64,000 nt of DNA from Orientallactaga sibirica (GCA_036365145.1 JAEOAD010000035.1:3898501-3962500); one strand, 5' to 3'. Positions 1 through 10,443 are shown, numbered from the stretch's first letter. Notes: generated by a model from the letters alone, not told the origin. Numbers and translations: made by a program.

Positions 1-688
1 TATTGGACCACTTCCATCCAGCTGAGCATGGCACGTTGTCTTTACTAAAGACATGGCTTTGCTTTTCCTTCCAGTAGTGCTTTCACCAGCCTCAGCATCT
101 GTGGACTTAACAAGTGCTTCACTTGCCACATGGCATTCCACACAATTTGTTTCTGACTAAGGAACTAATTTTACAATGAGAAAACATGGTAATACTTTCA
201 TGCCTATGAGAGTCACTGGTCTTATTTTGTACTTGTTTCATAGAAGCATCTGTATAGAATGGTACTACAGCTTAGAGAAGACTCAGTGGCACTCACAGAA
301 AAAGTAAAGCATTTATGAGTGAAGAGATAACCTTACAAAGTGTGTTATTTGATTCAAACCAGCCACCAACCTGTGATGCATGCTCTTCCATCATAGAATC
401 CCCTTGTGTGGGAGTGAAAAGGGGCAAAAAGTGCTTGGTTATTGTAACCCTGTTCCGAGCAGCCCTTACTCTGCACGAGGACTGGAGAATGAGCTCTTGC
501 TTCACACGCCTGCAGCTTTGGGTCTGTTGCTTCAGAGAGCTTTGTTTCTCAGTGAAGAGTTTGTTTTTGTGAACATTGTAATAGATGAACATTCTTCATT
601 TTGTTCTCGTGTCACTCAACCCCAAGGTCAAGAAAGGAGGCAACTATATGTTCCTCTAGCAGGTTTTCTGCTGTAAAATATCCTACAG
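1..688. other. Unique sequence, no gene seen
   Basis: No repeat family is recognisable. Open frames of 85-99 codons overlap on both strands between 293 and 676, but none has a recognisable domain, and frames of this length are expected by chance. I see no promoter or splice structure. Confidence 0.6.
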
Positions 689-703
689 AAAATATATGTG
701 GAG

Positions 704-975
704 GGCTGGAGAGATGGCTTAGTGGTTAAGGCGCCTGCCTCCTAAACCTAAGAACGCTGGTTCCAATCTCCACTGGTCCAATCTCCTGGTCCCACATTTA
801 GCCAGATGCAGTGACGCAAGGGTGCAATGCCACATTTGACCACAAGGGGGCGCATGCATCTGGATTTTGTTCACAGCAGCTGAGAGACTGCTGGTGCGTC
901 CATATCTGTCTTCTCTCTCTCTCTCTGTCTTTCTCTGTGTCTCTCTCCAAAAAAAAAAAAAAAAAAAAACTTAAA
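704..975 (+). mobile_element. tRNA-derived SINE (tSINE, jerboa-type)
   Basis: The head GGCTGGAGAGATGGCTTAGT carries a tRNA-like Pol III A box, followed by a diverged B box, the CCAGATGCA body, a CT-rich segment and a poly-A tail. A perfect 14-bp TSD (AAAATATATGTGGA) lies at 689-702 and 976-989, so the copy is full length. It belongs to the 'CACAAGGGGGCGC' body variant, which also occurs at 10,187. Confidence 0.9.
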
Positions 976-989
976 AAAATATATGTGGA

Positions 990-1357
990 ATCCAGAGAAC
1001 TCTTTGAGGTTACCTGTAGTGCTCCAGTGCTAGTAAAAAATGCAGCAGAGGATGTTAGCACATCCACCAGGCAGGACTGCTAAGAATTCAGACCCCTCAC
1101 AAGTAAAGTCATGGGTCACTGCATGAAGGTCAAGAGTGATAGGTAGCTAGAATGGTAGCCAAGGAAGTGGAATAGCAGCGAATGAGTTATAATGTCCAGT
1201 GACCTTAGTTTCAGACATAGAATGACAGCTGTAGAAACTATTTGTATGTTCTTATGCATACATGCTCGCGTCCCCACTCATCTATGTTACGAAATATAGA
1301 ATTTCCATTCCCACGTCTCCTATTATCTACTAGTTACACTGATGGTCATTATATTAA
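990..1357. other. Unique sequence, nothing recognised
   Basis: Low-complexity-free, AT-leaning DNA between a SINE and an LTR. No coding frame, repeat or regulatory motif stands out. Confidence 0.5.
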
Positions 1358-1697
1358 CCCAGTTCTCATTACTATAATGAAGTATCTGCAGAAAGTAACT
1401 TACAGAAAGGAAAGATAATTTGAGGCATGGTTTTAGAAGTTCTAGTCCTTGACTGGCTTTGGGCCTCTAGTCAGAGCAGCGCATCCTGGTGTGAGAGCAT
1501 GGCAGGACAAGCCACTCACATCATGAGTCAGGAAACAGAGACAAGAGAACGATACACTCCCCCCCCTTCGAAGTATATCAAATGACCTAAAAACCTGCTT
1601 TTAGACCTCACCTCATAAAGGACGTACCACCAACCAATAGAGCCACCAGGGACAGGCAAGGGCATTTTGGGGGACATTCAACATTCCAACTATAGCA
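1358..1697 (-). mobile_element. MaLR (ORR1-like) LTR, antisense, degraded
   Basis: The plus strand carries the reverse complement of the usual rodent MaLR order. It begins with the 3' end (CTCATTACTATAATGAAGTA, then GCAGAAAGTAACTTACAG) and ends with GGGGGACATTCAACATTCCA, the complement of the 'TTTGAATATGAAATGTCCCCC' type 5' end. Other copies in the window (41,271; 44,070) share this order. No clear TSD was found. Confidence 0.6.
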
Positions 1698-2088
1698 GTG
1701 ATTCAAGGGACTGGATTGATGGCATGTGATTGAGGAGGATTGTGATGCTACATTTGGGAACATTTTCTGTGGCAAGAGTGACTTCTTTTTGTATGGAGGA
1801 CAATTGCATTGTGTTAGGCAGAAAGCATGTGCTGTCACTTTTTTTTTGTTTGTTTGTTTGGAAATTAAACATGAAAGGATGTGGCTGGGTCTTGAGTAGT
1901 GTGAAGAATGTCTGCTGGCATTCAACACCATTACTTCTCTCTTTCAGGTACTCCCCCAACGTCACTAAGCCAGAAGCATAGACATGACGTGCTGCAGATT
2001 CCTTTATCAGGAGGAGCCAAGTTTACATTTCCATTAGAAGATTTATTAGATCTTTCAATGGTGTGTGGTACTGCCTTCATCTTGTGTC

Positions 2089-2092
<4 letters not shown>
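1698..2092. other. Unique sequence, nothing recognised
   Basis: Contains a short T-rich (TTTG)n patch near 1,840-1,860. Short open frames on both strands show no domain. Confidence 0.5.

Positions 2093-2132
<40 letters not shown>
2093..2132. repeat. (CA)n microsatellite
   Basis: About 20 uninterrupted AC dinucleotides. Confidence 0.97.
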
Positions 2133-2138
<6 letters not shown>

Positions 2139-2339
2139 TCTTAGTTCTTTGCTTCATGGATCTACTTGTTTATTCCAGATGCAGTAGCTTCTGTTTTAAT
2201 TAATAAGACTTTATAATACTTTGCTATCACCTAGAGTTCAGTATGACTTTGCCACATCATTTTGCTCCTAAAGGAAAATATTTTCCAAATCTTACCATTT
2301 CTATCTATCTTCTTTGTGAATTACGTATTTGTACCCTCT

Positions 2340-2680
2340 AATCATTTCTTATTTTATTGAGGACTTTATTTTATGAACATATTGCATACTGGTCATATTC
2401 CCATCAGACTACACTCATGCTTTTTTTCCCCCATTCCCATTCCACTGCGGACCCTCCTCATTGGGGTTACTGGTATTCACTGTGGGGTTATGTCTATTTT
2501 ATTTTATTTTTTCTGGTTTTTTGAGGTAGGGTTTCATTCTGGCCCAGGCTGACCTGGAATTCACTATGTAGTCTCAGGGTGGCCTTGAACTCACAGTGAT
2601 CCTCCTACCTCTACCTTCCAAATGCTGGGATTAAAGGCATGCACCACCATGCCTGGCTGGGTTATTTCTCTTTTGACGTC
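2340..2680. mobile_element. L1 3'-UTR-like sequence, interrupted by B1
   Basis: The T-rich start followed by CCC-rich text and 'GGGGTTACTGGTATTCACTG' resembles the 3' UTR of L1 lineages in this rodent group, also seen at 15,870. A B1 (2,502-2,657) sits inside it. The assignment is from remembered pattern only. Confidence 0.35.
2502..2657 (-). mobile_element. B1 SINE, antisense
   Basis: 7SL-derived monomer. The plus strand shows the T-rich tail, then GAGGTAGGGTTTCATTCTGG, CAGGCTGACCTGGAATTCAC and GGGATTAAAGGCATGCACCA. Imperfect flanking duplications (GGGTTAT-TCT-TTTT, about 14 of 16 bases) lie at 2,485 and 2,658. Confidence 0.9.
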
Positions 2681-2780
2681 TTGTATTTTTCTTCTGTAGA
2701 ATTGGATTTCATATCCTATAGAAAACCTATAGCCTTTGTCTGTCATATATGGTTGCTTGTGTATCTGTGTATAGTATGCA

Positions 2781-3108
2781 TGTGTGTATATGTGTGTTTG
2801 TATGTGTGAGGGCACACATGCATGGACACGTGCATGTGTGCAATGAGGAGGCTAGAGGTTGACATGGGTGTCTTTCTTAATCACTTTTCACCTTATTTTT
2901 GGAAACAGTCTTTCACCAGAGCTCAGTTATTAGACTAGACGAGCTAGCCAGCAAGCCTCAGGCCTCCCCTTGTGGCTGCCTCCCTAGTGCTAGGATTACA
3001 TATGGGCTCATCCTGCCACTCCTGGCTTTTATATGCATGCTGGGATCCACTCTGATGTTCTCATGCCTGCACACCAAGCACCTTACTAAGTAAACTGTCC
3101 CTAGTCCC
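2781..3108 (-). mobile_element. B4-type (ID+B1) composite SINE, antisense
   Basis: The plus-strand order is a GT-rich tail, GAGGCTAGAGGTTGACATGG, a diverged B1 centre (TAGTGCTAGGATTACATATG) and a tRNA/ID-like end (CACCAAGCACCTTACTAAGT). This is the reverse of the rodent B4 layout. It is old and diverged. Confidence 0.6.
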
Positions 3109-3141
3109 TCTGACTACAATATTAATAAACAAATTCTTTGG

Positions 3142-3300
3142 GTTTTTTTTTCTTTTTTGGTTTTTCGAGGTAGAATCTCGCTGTAGTCCAGGCTGACCTG
3201 GAATTCACTGTGTGGTCTCAGGGTAGCTTCGAACTCATAGCAATCTTCCTACCTCTGCCTCCCACGTGCTGGGATTAAAGGCGTGCATCACCACACCCTG
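3142..3300 (-). mobile_element. B1 SINE, antisense
   Basis: T-rich tail, GGTTTTTCGAGGTAG start and GCTGGGATTAAAGGCGTGCA near the end. A perfect 12-bp TSD (CAAATTCTTTGG) lies at 3,130-3,141 and 3,301-3,312. Confidence 0.95.
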
Positions 3301-3388
3301 CAAATTCTTTGGTTTTTAATGTTAGAATGACAGTTATATATCTGTGATGAGCATTGAAAATAATGTGATGTATAGGAGTGGATTAGAT

Positions 3389-3396
3389 GTGTGCGT

Positions 3397-3430
<34 letters not shown>
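3389..3430. repeat. (GT)n microsatellite
   Basis: Interrupted GT/GC start, then about 15 pure GT units. Confidence 0.95.
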
Positions 3431-3431
<1 letters not shown>

Positions 3432-3530
3432 AGCATACATGTGAGTGTGCATGTGTGCCGAGAAAACGGAACAGATGGTAAGGGCTTCAGATTCCTCTAG
3501 GTTGGTAAGTTCCAAACGAAAACTCAAAAG

Positions 3531-4265
3531 AATTTAATACTCTTAATATTCATCACCACTGGAATTTGACCTGCTCTCCAGGGTCCAGATGCCAGTTATG
3601 GTCCTTTTTGGCACACCTGTGGCCTCTCCCTTGTGGGAAGGGTGATGAGATGATGACTAGCTGGAAAGTGGAAGGGGAGGGATGAGAGAGCAGGGAACAT
3701 GGGTAAGGGGAGGAGGAGGGGGCGCCTGGCGGGGAGGCAGTGGGGCTCTAAATAGAAATGCTGCCTCACTCCCAGATTTTAGCTGCAGCCCTTCATTTGG
3801 GGCTTTCCGTTTTTTTCCTGCATGTGTCTGTTTCATGGCAGTTGGGTCCCCCACAGCCTTTGGCTGCTAATAACACAGCTTGGCTTTATGCCGTAAGTAA
3901 TAGCAGACCCAGAGTAAATCTCCAGGGGGAGAACAGACAAGCACAAGGGCACCCCAATTCAAACCTCTGAGATCCCATAAGTGAATTCTAGTAGGCCTAG
4001 CCCAGGTCCTTGAGAAGAAGGTCAAACCTACCTAGAGGGTGGAAAATTCCACAGAAAGTTCTCAAAAACAGAATGATCTAGAAGAAAAGGTGTTTTGTGC
4101 AACTAGTGGCTAGCCCATGGGACAAATGGGAAGTATCAGGGAGGGTGGCCTGGGGGACACTCCTGGGGGACCCTCCTGAGTGTCCGTGAGGGTAGGAGTT
4201 CATGGTAATGCTGTCATTGATATTATCTCTGCCACCATCGCCACCACCATTTCCACTATGTGATG
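3531..4265. other. Unique sequence with a possible regulatory patch
   Basis: No repeat is recognised. A G-rich stretch (3,676-3,745) is followed by CTCTAAATAG (3,746-3,755), which resembles a MEF2/AT-rich site. A long run of pyrimidine-poor and pyrimidine-rich alternation follows. No coding frame longer than 70 codons is convincing, and any regulatory role is inference. Confidence 0.3.
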
Positions 4266-4460
4266 AGAACAAGTTTATTCCAGGTACAGTGACAAATGTG
4301 TCAGCTACGTGATCTCACCTGATGCTTTGTTAGTCTGAAGGGACTAAGTGAGTCATCCAAACTCAGCAAAGGACAGCATCTTACAGGAGAGAGAACAGGA
4401 CTGGAATTCAGAGTTACCTCTGACTGACTCCACCATCCAGGCTCGTAACCACCATCCTTT
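4266..4460 (-). mobile_element. MIR (ancient SINE), antisense
   Basis: The plus strand follows the reversed MIR order: TTTATTCCAGGTACAGTGAC, ATCTCACCTGATGC, then a core 'AAACTCAGCAAAGGAC' region and GAACAGGACTGGAATTCAGA, ending in TCGTAACCACCATCCTTT. It is diverged, as expected for MIR. Confidence 0.55.
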
Positions 4461-4512
4461 ACAATGAATGCCTTTTCTTTTCCTAGGAGACTCCCCCCTC
4501 ACTCCAAAACTG

Positions 4513-4546
<34 letters not shown>
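4513..4546. repeat. Poly-A run
   Basis: Thirty-four A residues directly after an unrecognised unique segment. No complete SINE is visible upstream. Confidence 0.9.
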
Positions 4547-4548
<2 letters not shown>

Positions 4549-4738
4549 TCTTTCCTTCTATTTGTAAAGCTCAGACCAGGCCATCCTATAACCGTCACAT
4601 GTTAGCTCATGACCCAAGGGGATTTCTTTCCCTTCAGGGCCCCCTGTGCCCATTGTGGTGCACTTCATTTATTTGACACACTTAATTAAAAAAAAAAAAA
4701 AGGAAAGACAGAGGGAAAGAAGCAAGGAAGCAAAAAAG

Positions 4739-5102
4739 TGTGGTAGTTTGAATGCATGGTCCCATAGACTCAGGTGTTTTATTAAAATTGAGTTTGCAGC
4801 TTTAGCCCCTAGCAGTCAGACTCCCGCTACAAGGGAGGGGGGCATGTCACTGGGGCAGATCCAAATTGCAGCCCAAAGGTGTGGAGAGAGCAATGAGAAC
4901 TGTGGTGGTGGTATGCTGCTGCCTTTTGGTATTTGCTGGCTTTTTCATGGCTTTCTTTCTCTGCTTGGATCTATGAGAGGAAGCCAGCTTCTTCCACCAC
5001 TGATTGAACTTCCCTTGGATCTGTAAGCTTGAAATCAAGCCCTTCCTTTCATCTGTGGCTGGTTTGTATGTTCATCCGAGCAACATAGAATTGTCTACAA
5101 CA
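4739..5102 (+). mobile_element. MaLR-type LTR (ORR1-like), sense
   Basis: Starts TGTGGTAGTTTGAATGCATG and ends GAATTGTCTACAACA, with the TG...CA termini of an LTR. The flanking 5-mers AAAAG and GAAAG are near-identical. The same subfamily occurs antisense at 8,966, 25,722 and 62,855. No internal region is attached, so it is a solo LTR or a MaLR end. Confidence 0.75.
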
Positions 5103-5431
5103 GAAAGGAAGGAAGGAAGAAGAAATTTTTTCCTCTGGTCTGCCATGAGACCCACGTTCTCTTGGTTCATAGGCTTCTTGAAGGCTGACTTATATTTGTC
5201 TGCTTTGCCCCCTCCCCTCCCAGCAAACATCAATGTGCTCTTCCGTAAAGAGGCTCCATGCTGTCAGCAGAGTTTCTGAAACGACAATGGTCAGGCAGTG
5301 TCAGGAGAGAAGAATCCAAGGCGCCTAGGTTCCTAAAACTTGAGTCTGGTTCCAAGTTTTGTTACCTACCAGTTTTGAAGACTTAACCTCACAGTAGAAC
5401 TACTTTGTCACAGTCAAAAAATGAGTGAGAG
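5103..5431. other. Mostly unique; possible MIR core
   Basis: The segment 5,325-5,420 (GAGTCTGGTTCCAAGTTTTG, GAAGACTTAACCTC) loosely resembles the MIR core in sense orientation. The rest shows nothing. Confidence 0.3.
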
Positions 5432-5677
5432 GGCTGAAGAGATGGCTTAGCGGTTAAGGCGCTTGCCTGCAAAACCTAATGACCTGGTTCAATTCCCCAG
5501 GACCCATGTAAGCCAGATGCACAAAGTGGCACATGTGTCTGGAGTTGATTTGTAGTGGTTGGGAGGCTGTGGCGTGCCCATTCCCTCTTTATCTCTGCCT
5601 CTTCTCTCTCTCTCTCTCAAATAAATAAATAAATAATAAATAAATAAAATAAATAAATAAAATAAAATAAAATAAAA
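5432..5677 (+). mobile_element. tSINE, sense
   Basis: Head GGCTGAAGAGATGGCTTAGC, body GCCAGATGCACAAAGTGGCA, a CT-rich segment and an (AAAT)n/(AAAAT)n tail. A short GAGTGAG duplication flanks it (about 5,423 and 5,678). Confidence 0.9.
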
Positions 5678-5720
5678 GAGTGAGGTTATTGTTGTGAACA
5701 TTCCTTTAAGGCTAAGGAAC

Positions 5721-5810
5721 GGTATAGTAGGTGTGGTATCACACCAGTAATCCTAACACTCAGGTGGCTGAGGCAAGAGAAACTCAACTTGGAGGACAGC
5801 CTGGATGTAT

Positions 5811-5857
<47 letters not shown>

Positions 5858-5860
5858 ATG
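5721..5860 (+). mobile_element. Old B1 with (GAAA)n tail
   Basis: A diverged B1 start (TAGTAGGTGTGGTATCACAC), then GTAATCCTAACACTCAGGTG and CAGCCTGG. It runs straight into about 12 GAAA units (5,812-5,860). The microsatellite probably grew from the SINE tail. Confidence 0.7.
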
Positions 5861-5870
5861 AAAACCATAA

Positions 5871-6200
5871 GGACTGGGGAAATGGCTCAGTGGATGAAGC
5901 GCTGACCATGCAGGCATGAGGACTAGAGTGTAGAATCTCCACCATCCTGGTACCTACCAGGTAAGTGTGGTGACCATCTGCGATCCCAGGTGTTAGGGGG
6001 TAGAGATGGGGTACCCTGGAAAGAGCGCTGTCTAGACTCGTTGAGTCAGCAAGCTCTGATTCAAATGAGAGATCCTGCTTCAGTAAACAAACAAACAAAC
6101 AAACAAACAACAACAAAAGGACAATGAGAAGACACCTGACATCAACCTCTGGCCACAAGTGCCTCCACACTCATGCACACACATGCACGCACCCCCCCTC
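5871..6200 (+). mobile_element. B4-type composite SINE, sense
   Basis: An ID/tRNA-like head (GGACTGGGGAAATGGCTCAG), then a B1-like middle (GATCCCAGGTGTTAGGGGGT), a (CAAA)n run at 6,083-6,113, and the typical end AGACACCTGACATCAACCTC followed by CA-rich text. This matches the rodent B4 layout. Confidence 0.75.
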
Positions 6201-6535
6201 ACATTCTCAAAGGAATGCAGAACACTGCTTCAGTTACAGCATTTTGCTGGAGCCTCTCAGTTGAAGGATGTCCTAAGCTAAGTTTCCCCTCTGGTTTGGT
6301 TCCCTCTCTTACTGTCCCAGCCTCACTTCAGGTGACCGATATGCTGTCTGGATAATTTTATAGAAATCTGACTCCACATTTAGAATGAATTGTTCAAACA
6401 CAACCCAGGAAGCATGGATTTGCATCTTTGATCCCTGGAACAATTACTACGAGAATAAAATAAGTGAATTTGTGTCTAAGAAAACCTTCTTGACTGATAC
6501 AATAGGGCCAGGACATTCTTGGAAAGAAGAAAAAG
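6201..6535. other. Unique sequence
   Basis: Nothing recognised. It ends at the start of a long pyrimidine tract. Confidence 0.5.
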
Positions 6536-6657
6536 GTCTTTTTCCTTCCTTCCTTCCTTCCTTCCTTCCTTCCTTCCTTCCTTCCTTCCTTCCTTCCTTC
6601 CCTCTCCCCCTCCTTCCCTTCCTTCCTTCCTTCCTTCTTCCTTTCTTTCCTTCCTTC

Positions 6658-6696
<39 letters not shown>

Positions 6697-6739
6697 TTCC
6701 TTTTCCTTCTTTCCTTTCCTCATTTCCTCTTTCCCCTTC

Positions 6740-6791
<52 letters not shown>

Positions 6792-6871
6792 TATTTCTTT
6801 CTTTCTTTCCTTTCTCCCCTCCCTTCTCTTTCTTTCTTTCTTTCTTTCTTTCCTTTCTCTCTCTCTCTATC

Positions 6872-6903
<32 letters not shown>

Positions 6904-6942
6904 TCCTTCCTTCTTTCTTTCTTTCCTTTCTCCCCTCCCTTC

Positions 6943-6993
<51 letters not shown>

Positions 6994-7002
6994 CTCTTTC
7001 TC

Positions 7003-7049
<47 letters not shown>

Positions 7050-7078
7050 TCCTTCTTTCTCTTTCTTTCTTTTTCTCT
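6536..7078. repeat. Polypyrimidine tract, (CCTT)n/(CTTT)n
   Basis: About 540 bp with almost only C and T on the plus strand. It starts as (TTCC)n and becomes (TTTC)n with interruptions. The block TTTCTCCCCTCCCTTCTCTT occurs twice, near 6,811 and 6,929, so a piece of about 118 bp was duplicated inside the tract. Two long open frames rich in F, L, P and S on the plus strand are products of this composition and not genes. Confidence 0.95.
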
Positions 7079-8189
7079 TCTGGAACTCATTTACCACCTT
7101 AGAGGCTGGGAACTGGAGTAGGCCACCTCTCAAGTTCCATTCGTACTCTGGAGTTTTATGATGCTGTGAAGTGTGTTGAGTAGCAAAACAATTTAAAATG
7201 TAAGAAGTTCAACCCCAGCTATAAAATACCCCTTTTTGGTTTTACCCAAAGCTGGAACTAGTTCTCCCTAGTTGCTCATGTTTTATGTATTTTAAAAGAT
7301 AAAACAGGGACGAAAACAAGTAGCAGCATCTGCCCAGCACATTTCTGTCACTCTGACGTCCTTAGGATATTTTCTTCTCTGTTATTTTTTTTTTTTTGTT
7401 TTTGTTTCAGTCACATGCATCTGAGAATTAAAGGATAAATGCTTCATTTACTGCTACATAGCTTTTGGGATGCCTGTGAATAAAGAGGGGTAGGGAAGTG
7501 CAGAGCCCCCAGCTTGCAGCCCTGGGGTTCCAGGTGGTAAGCGGCAGATGGGGACCTCAGCATTTGCTAAGCTCAAGATGTGTTGAATCACCACGACACG
7601 GCCACAGCCACAGTGACCTCCATAGTCCCTGACTTGCCTATTATGTTCATTTGTGTGTGGACAGAAGACCAATCTTGAACAATCTGAGAAGACAACTCAG
7701 GAGAACCCTAACACTAAACCACAAGGCAGAGCCATTTGTCCAGAAGAAGGTAGACGAGAGAGTGTTGAACAGACTCAGAGAAGCCTGACCGATTTGTAGC
7801 GGAAACTGCTTTTGATGAAGTGTCCCACCGCAGCACTGTGGGCCTTGAGCAGGGAGCTGTTCCAGCCTCTTGATTACAACCAGACCATTATCTGTGGTTT
7901 TCTGTGATAAAGACAATGTCTGATTTCTTCCATGGTGCTTGCTAGGGGTTGTGGACAGATCTCCCAGGGTGAGTGGAAATCAGACAGGATGGTGCCCAGG
8001 AGTCCCATGGTTGGGCACAGAAAGGTCAGATTAGCTTCCGAGTGTGGATATCTGTTTCACTGCCTCTCAGCACGTGCCTCACACTGCCATTCTGGAAACC
8101 GTTCCTTCTTCATGTTCTTCCCGCAATGCTCCTCACAATATTTCTGCCTGGTATTTGTTGGTATGCAGCTTGAATATCACCCTACTTTG
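7079..8189. other. Unique sequence, no gene seen
   Basis: 1.1 kb without recognised repeats apart from a T run at 7,386-7,397. Open frames up to 89 codons on both strands (7,454-8,195) show no family. It could be part of an intron or intergenic spacer. Confidence 0.45.
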
Positions 8190-8535
8190 CTTTAGGCTGT
8201 ATAACAAATGATTGGGTAGCTTTTAAACAACAGAAAGTAATGTTTGTTAATTCTGCATACTGGAAAGTCCAAGGTCAAGGTGCCCGTGTGGTTTGGCATT
8301 GGTGAAGGTCCTCCCTCTTTCTGATTACAGATAGCAACTTCTTGTGTTCTGATGTGGCAGAAAGAAGGGGAAAGAGGCATTTAGAGGAATATTTTCAGAA
8401 GGACCCTGGTCCTATTGGTGAGGGCTCTAACCCTAGTTGCCTTCTAAAGGACCCACCTCTCCACAATCCCATCACATTGGTAGTAAGGATTTCAACATAT
8501 CAATTTTAGGGGTACATAAACACTCAGTACACTGT
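8190..8535 (-). mobile_element. MLT1/MST-like MaLR LTR, antisense
   Basis: The plus strand matches the reversed order of this older MaLR group: TATAACAAATGATTGGGTAG, AACAACAGAAAGTAATG, CTTCTAAAGGACCCACCTCT, and near the end TTTCAACATATCAATTTTAG. It is diverged, with no TSD seen. Confidence 0.65.
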
Positions 8536-8924
8536 TAACTCCTTCTAGAAACTTTGTTGGGGTTCCCAAGCTGGAAGCCTTCTCTCCTGTGCTGGTCCCA
8601 TACAGCTATGGCCTGGTGATATTGGCTTCCTTAGTTAGCTTTTCTTTTCCTCCTTGGTACTAAGTAAGCCCTGGAGGGCTGGGTCTACATCTTACTCTTA
8701 ACACACCCGTTGGCAGGGTCCTGACCCCATCTCAACCATCACGAAGTCAGTCTCGTTCATCATCTCTCACACTGGTGGTGGTGGTGGTGGTGACCTCCTG
8801 ATTGGCCATCTCTACTCTGATTCTATCTGCTCCGTTGATTCATGCTCCACGTTGTCCCAAGTCATCATTCTAAGACACAAATCTGTCTCTTTTGAATTCT
8901 GACAAAAATCTCTACATGCACAAT
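8536..8924. other. Unique sequence with a (GGT)n run
   Basis: Holds a short (GGT)7 run at 8,772-8,791. Nothing else recognised. Confidence 0.5.
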
Positions 8925-8965
8925 ATGGTGGTTTGATGGTGAAACGTCCCCCATAGCTTCTCACA

Positions 8966-9479
8966 TGTTGTAGACAACTCCTCATTTCCAGGATGAACAT
9001 CCAGCAACATGCAGTTTAAGGGTAGAAGGTTTTATTTCTGGCTTACAGGTCCAGGGGAAGTTCTATCAGTGGTAGAAGAAGCTGCATTCCTTCCATAGAT
9101 ATGAGGAGAGAGAGAGCGAGATAGAGAAGAAGAAGAAGAAGAAGAAGAAGAAGGAGGAGGAGGAGGAGGAGGAGGAGGAGGAGGAGGAGGAGGAAGAGGA
9201 GGAGGAGGAGAAGGAGAAACTGCAGCAAGCAAACACAAACCCCCAGGGCTCAAACTCTTCTCTCACACCTTTGGGCTGGAATTCAGATATGCTCCCAAAC
9301 ACATTTTAGGGATGGACTCCAAGATCCATTCACAGTGACATGCTGCCTTGTAATAGGGATCTGCCTGCTAGGAACTCATCTTGGGATCTGCTTGCTAGGA
9401 GCTCATCTTGCAAGCTCAGTTTTAGTAAAACACCTGAGTCTATGGGGTCATACATTTGCACTATCAAACTACCACAACA
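8966..9479 (-). mobile_element. MaLR-type LTR, antisense, nested, with purine-repeat expansion
   Basis: The plus-strand order is TGTTGTAGACAACTCC, GATGAACATCCAGCAACATG, GGTCCAGGGGAAGTTCTATC, ending CACTATCAAACTACCACAAC. The same subfamily is at 25,722 and 62,855. It is longer than those copies because (GAA)n/(GGA)n expanded inside it (9,126-9,215). The 5-mer ACATG occurs at both edges (8,963; 9,477) and may be the TSD. Confidence 0.7.
9126..9215. repeat. (GAA)n(GGA)n purine repeat
   Basis: About 9 GAA units followed by about 16 GGA units with small breaks. It lies inside the antisense LTR and encodes only E/R/K or L/S/P homopolymers in open frames. Confidence 0.95.
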
Positions 9480-9797
9480 TGCTGTGATGAAGCCTCACAC
9501 TCAATTCCCAAGCGGTGGGGCCTTTGGGTGTTGGAGTCTTGCTGGAGGAGTTATGACCTAGGGGTGGGTCTTGAGGTTTATTAGTTCAGCCCTACTGAGT
9601 GTTGATAGTTAGCTCGCTCTTGCTGCTTCCTCCATGCTGATATGTGACGATGTGAGCCAGCTTCCTGCTCACATCATGCCTTCCCAGCCATGATGAAATT
9701 TCCCCTCCAAACAGTGAGCTGAAATACAGCTTTTCCTTCCATAAGCTGCTTCTGGTCAGGGGGTTTTGTCCCATCAACAAGAAGGTACCAGCTATAC

Positions 9798-10171
9798 AAA
9801 GCTTTTCTACATCTGGCTTCTTCTGTCTCATGGATCTGCCCCATCTGCTTCTTCTAGAACATTCCACAAGTTTTCCTATCTCTTTGGTGTTAATACCACT
9901 GCTTGGAATATCTTTTTTCAGGCTTGATTGTCAGGAAAAGTTCATCATATTTGAAACTTGACTATTAATGCCATGTTCTTGGTTCCTAGTGGAAATTTTC
10001 CTCCCAAAAAAGTTAATAAAAAGCTTTGCAAAGACTCCATTTCTAGTATGCATTTGACATAAAGCTCATATGAGGCGAGACACACGAAGAGCTGGCTAAG
10101 CACCCAGCATTGACACTGAGACTGCCTATGCCTGCTGGCTCTATGATGGGAGAACAGTCAACATTGCAATG
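9798..10171. other. Unique sequence
   Basis: No repeat or gene recognised. Confidence 0.5.
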
Positions 10172-10186
10172 AAGAAAGCACAATGT

Positions 10187-10443
10187 GGGCTGGAGAGATG
10201 GCTTAGCAGTTAAGGCACCTGCCTGCTAAGCCTAAGAACCCGGTTCCAATCTCCAGGTCCCACGTTTAGCCAGATGCAAAGTGAGGCAAGGGTGCAATGC
10301 CGCACTTGCCCACAAGGGGGCGCACGCATCTGGATTTTGTTCGCAACAGCTGAGACTGCTGGCGCGCCCATTCTCTGTCTCCTTCTCCCTCTCTGTCTCT
10401 CTCTCCAAAAATAAATAAAATAATTAAAAAATATTTTTTAAAA
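10187..10443 (+). mobile_element. tSINE, sense, perfect TSD
   Basis: Full-length copy of the 'CACAAGGGGGCGC' variant: head GGGCTGGAGAGATGGCTTAG, CT-rich segment and A-rich tail. A perfect 15-bp TSD (AAGAAAGCACAATGT) lies at 10,172-10,186 and 10,444-10,458. Confidence 0.95.

Larger units (their letters stand above)
8925..9797 (+). mobile_element. MaLR (ORR1-like) LTR, sense, split by a nested LTR
   Basis: The 5' piece (8,925-8,965: ATGGTGGTTTGATGGTGAAA, CGTCCCCCATAGCTTCTCAC) and the 3' piece (9,480-9,797: AAGCGGTGGGGCCTTTGGGT, GCTGGAGGAGTTATGACC, CTTCCATAAGCTGCTTCTGG) make one ORR1-like LTR in order. An antisense LTR lies between them, so the sense copy is older. Confidence 0.7.

Noticed and set aside
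3700..3760. CpG island
   Set aside because: Only a few CpGs in about 60 bp; far too short and not matched by CpG density on either side.
6385..7161. Long open frames (258 and 200 codons) rich in F, L, S and P
   Set aside because: They are translations of the (CTTT)n/(CCTT)n tract. Frames on both strands are equally open because the repeat lacks stop codons.
9043..9302. Poly-S/poly-L/poly-P minus-strand frames
   Set aside because: Three overlapping frames are translations of (GAA)n/(GGA)n inside an LTR.
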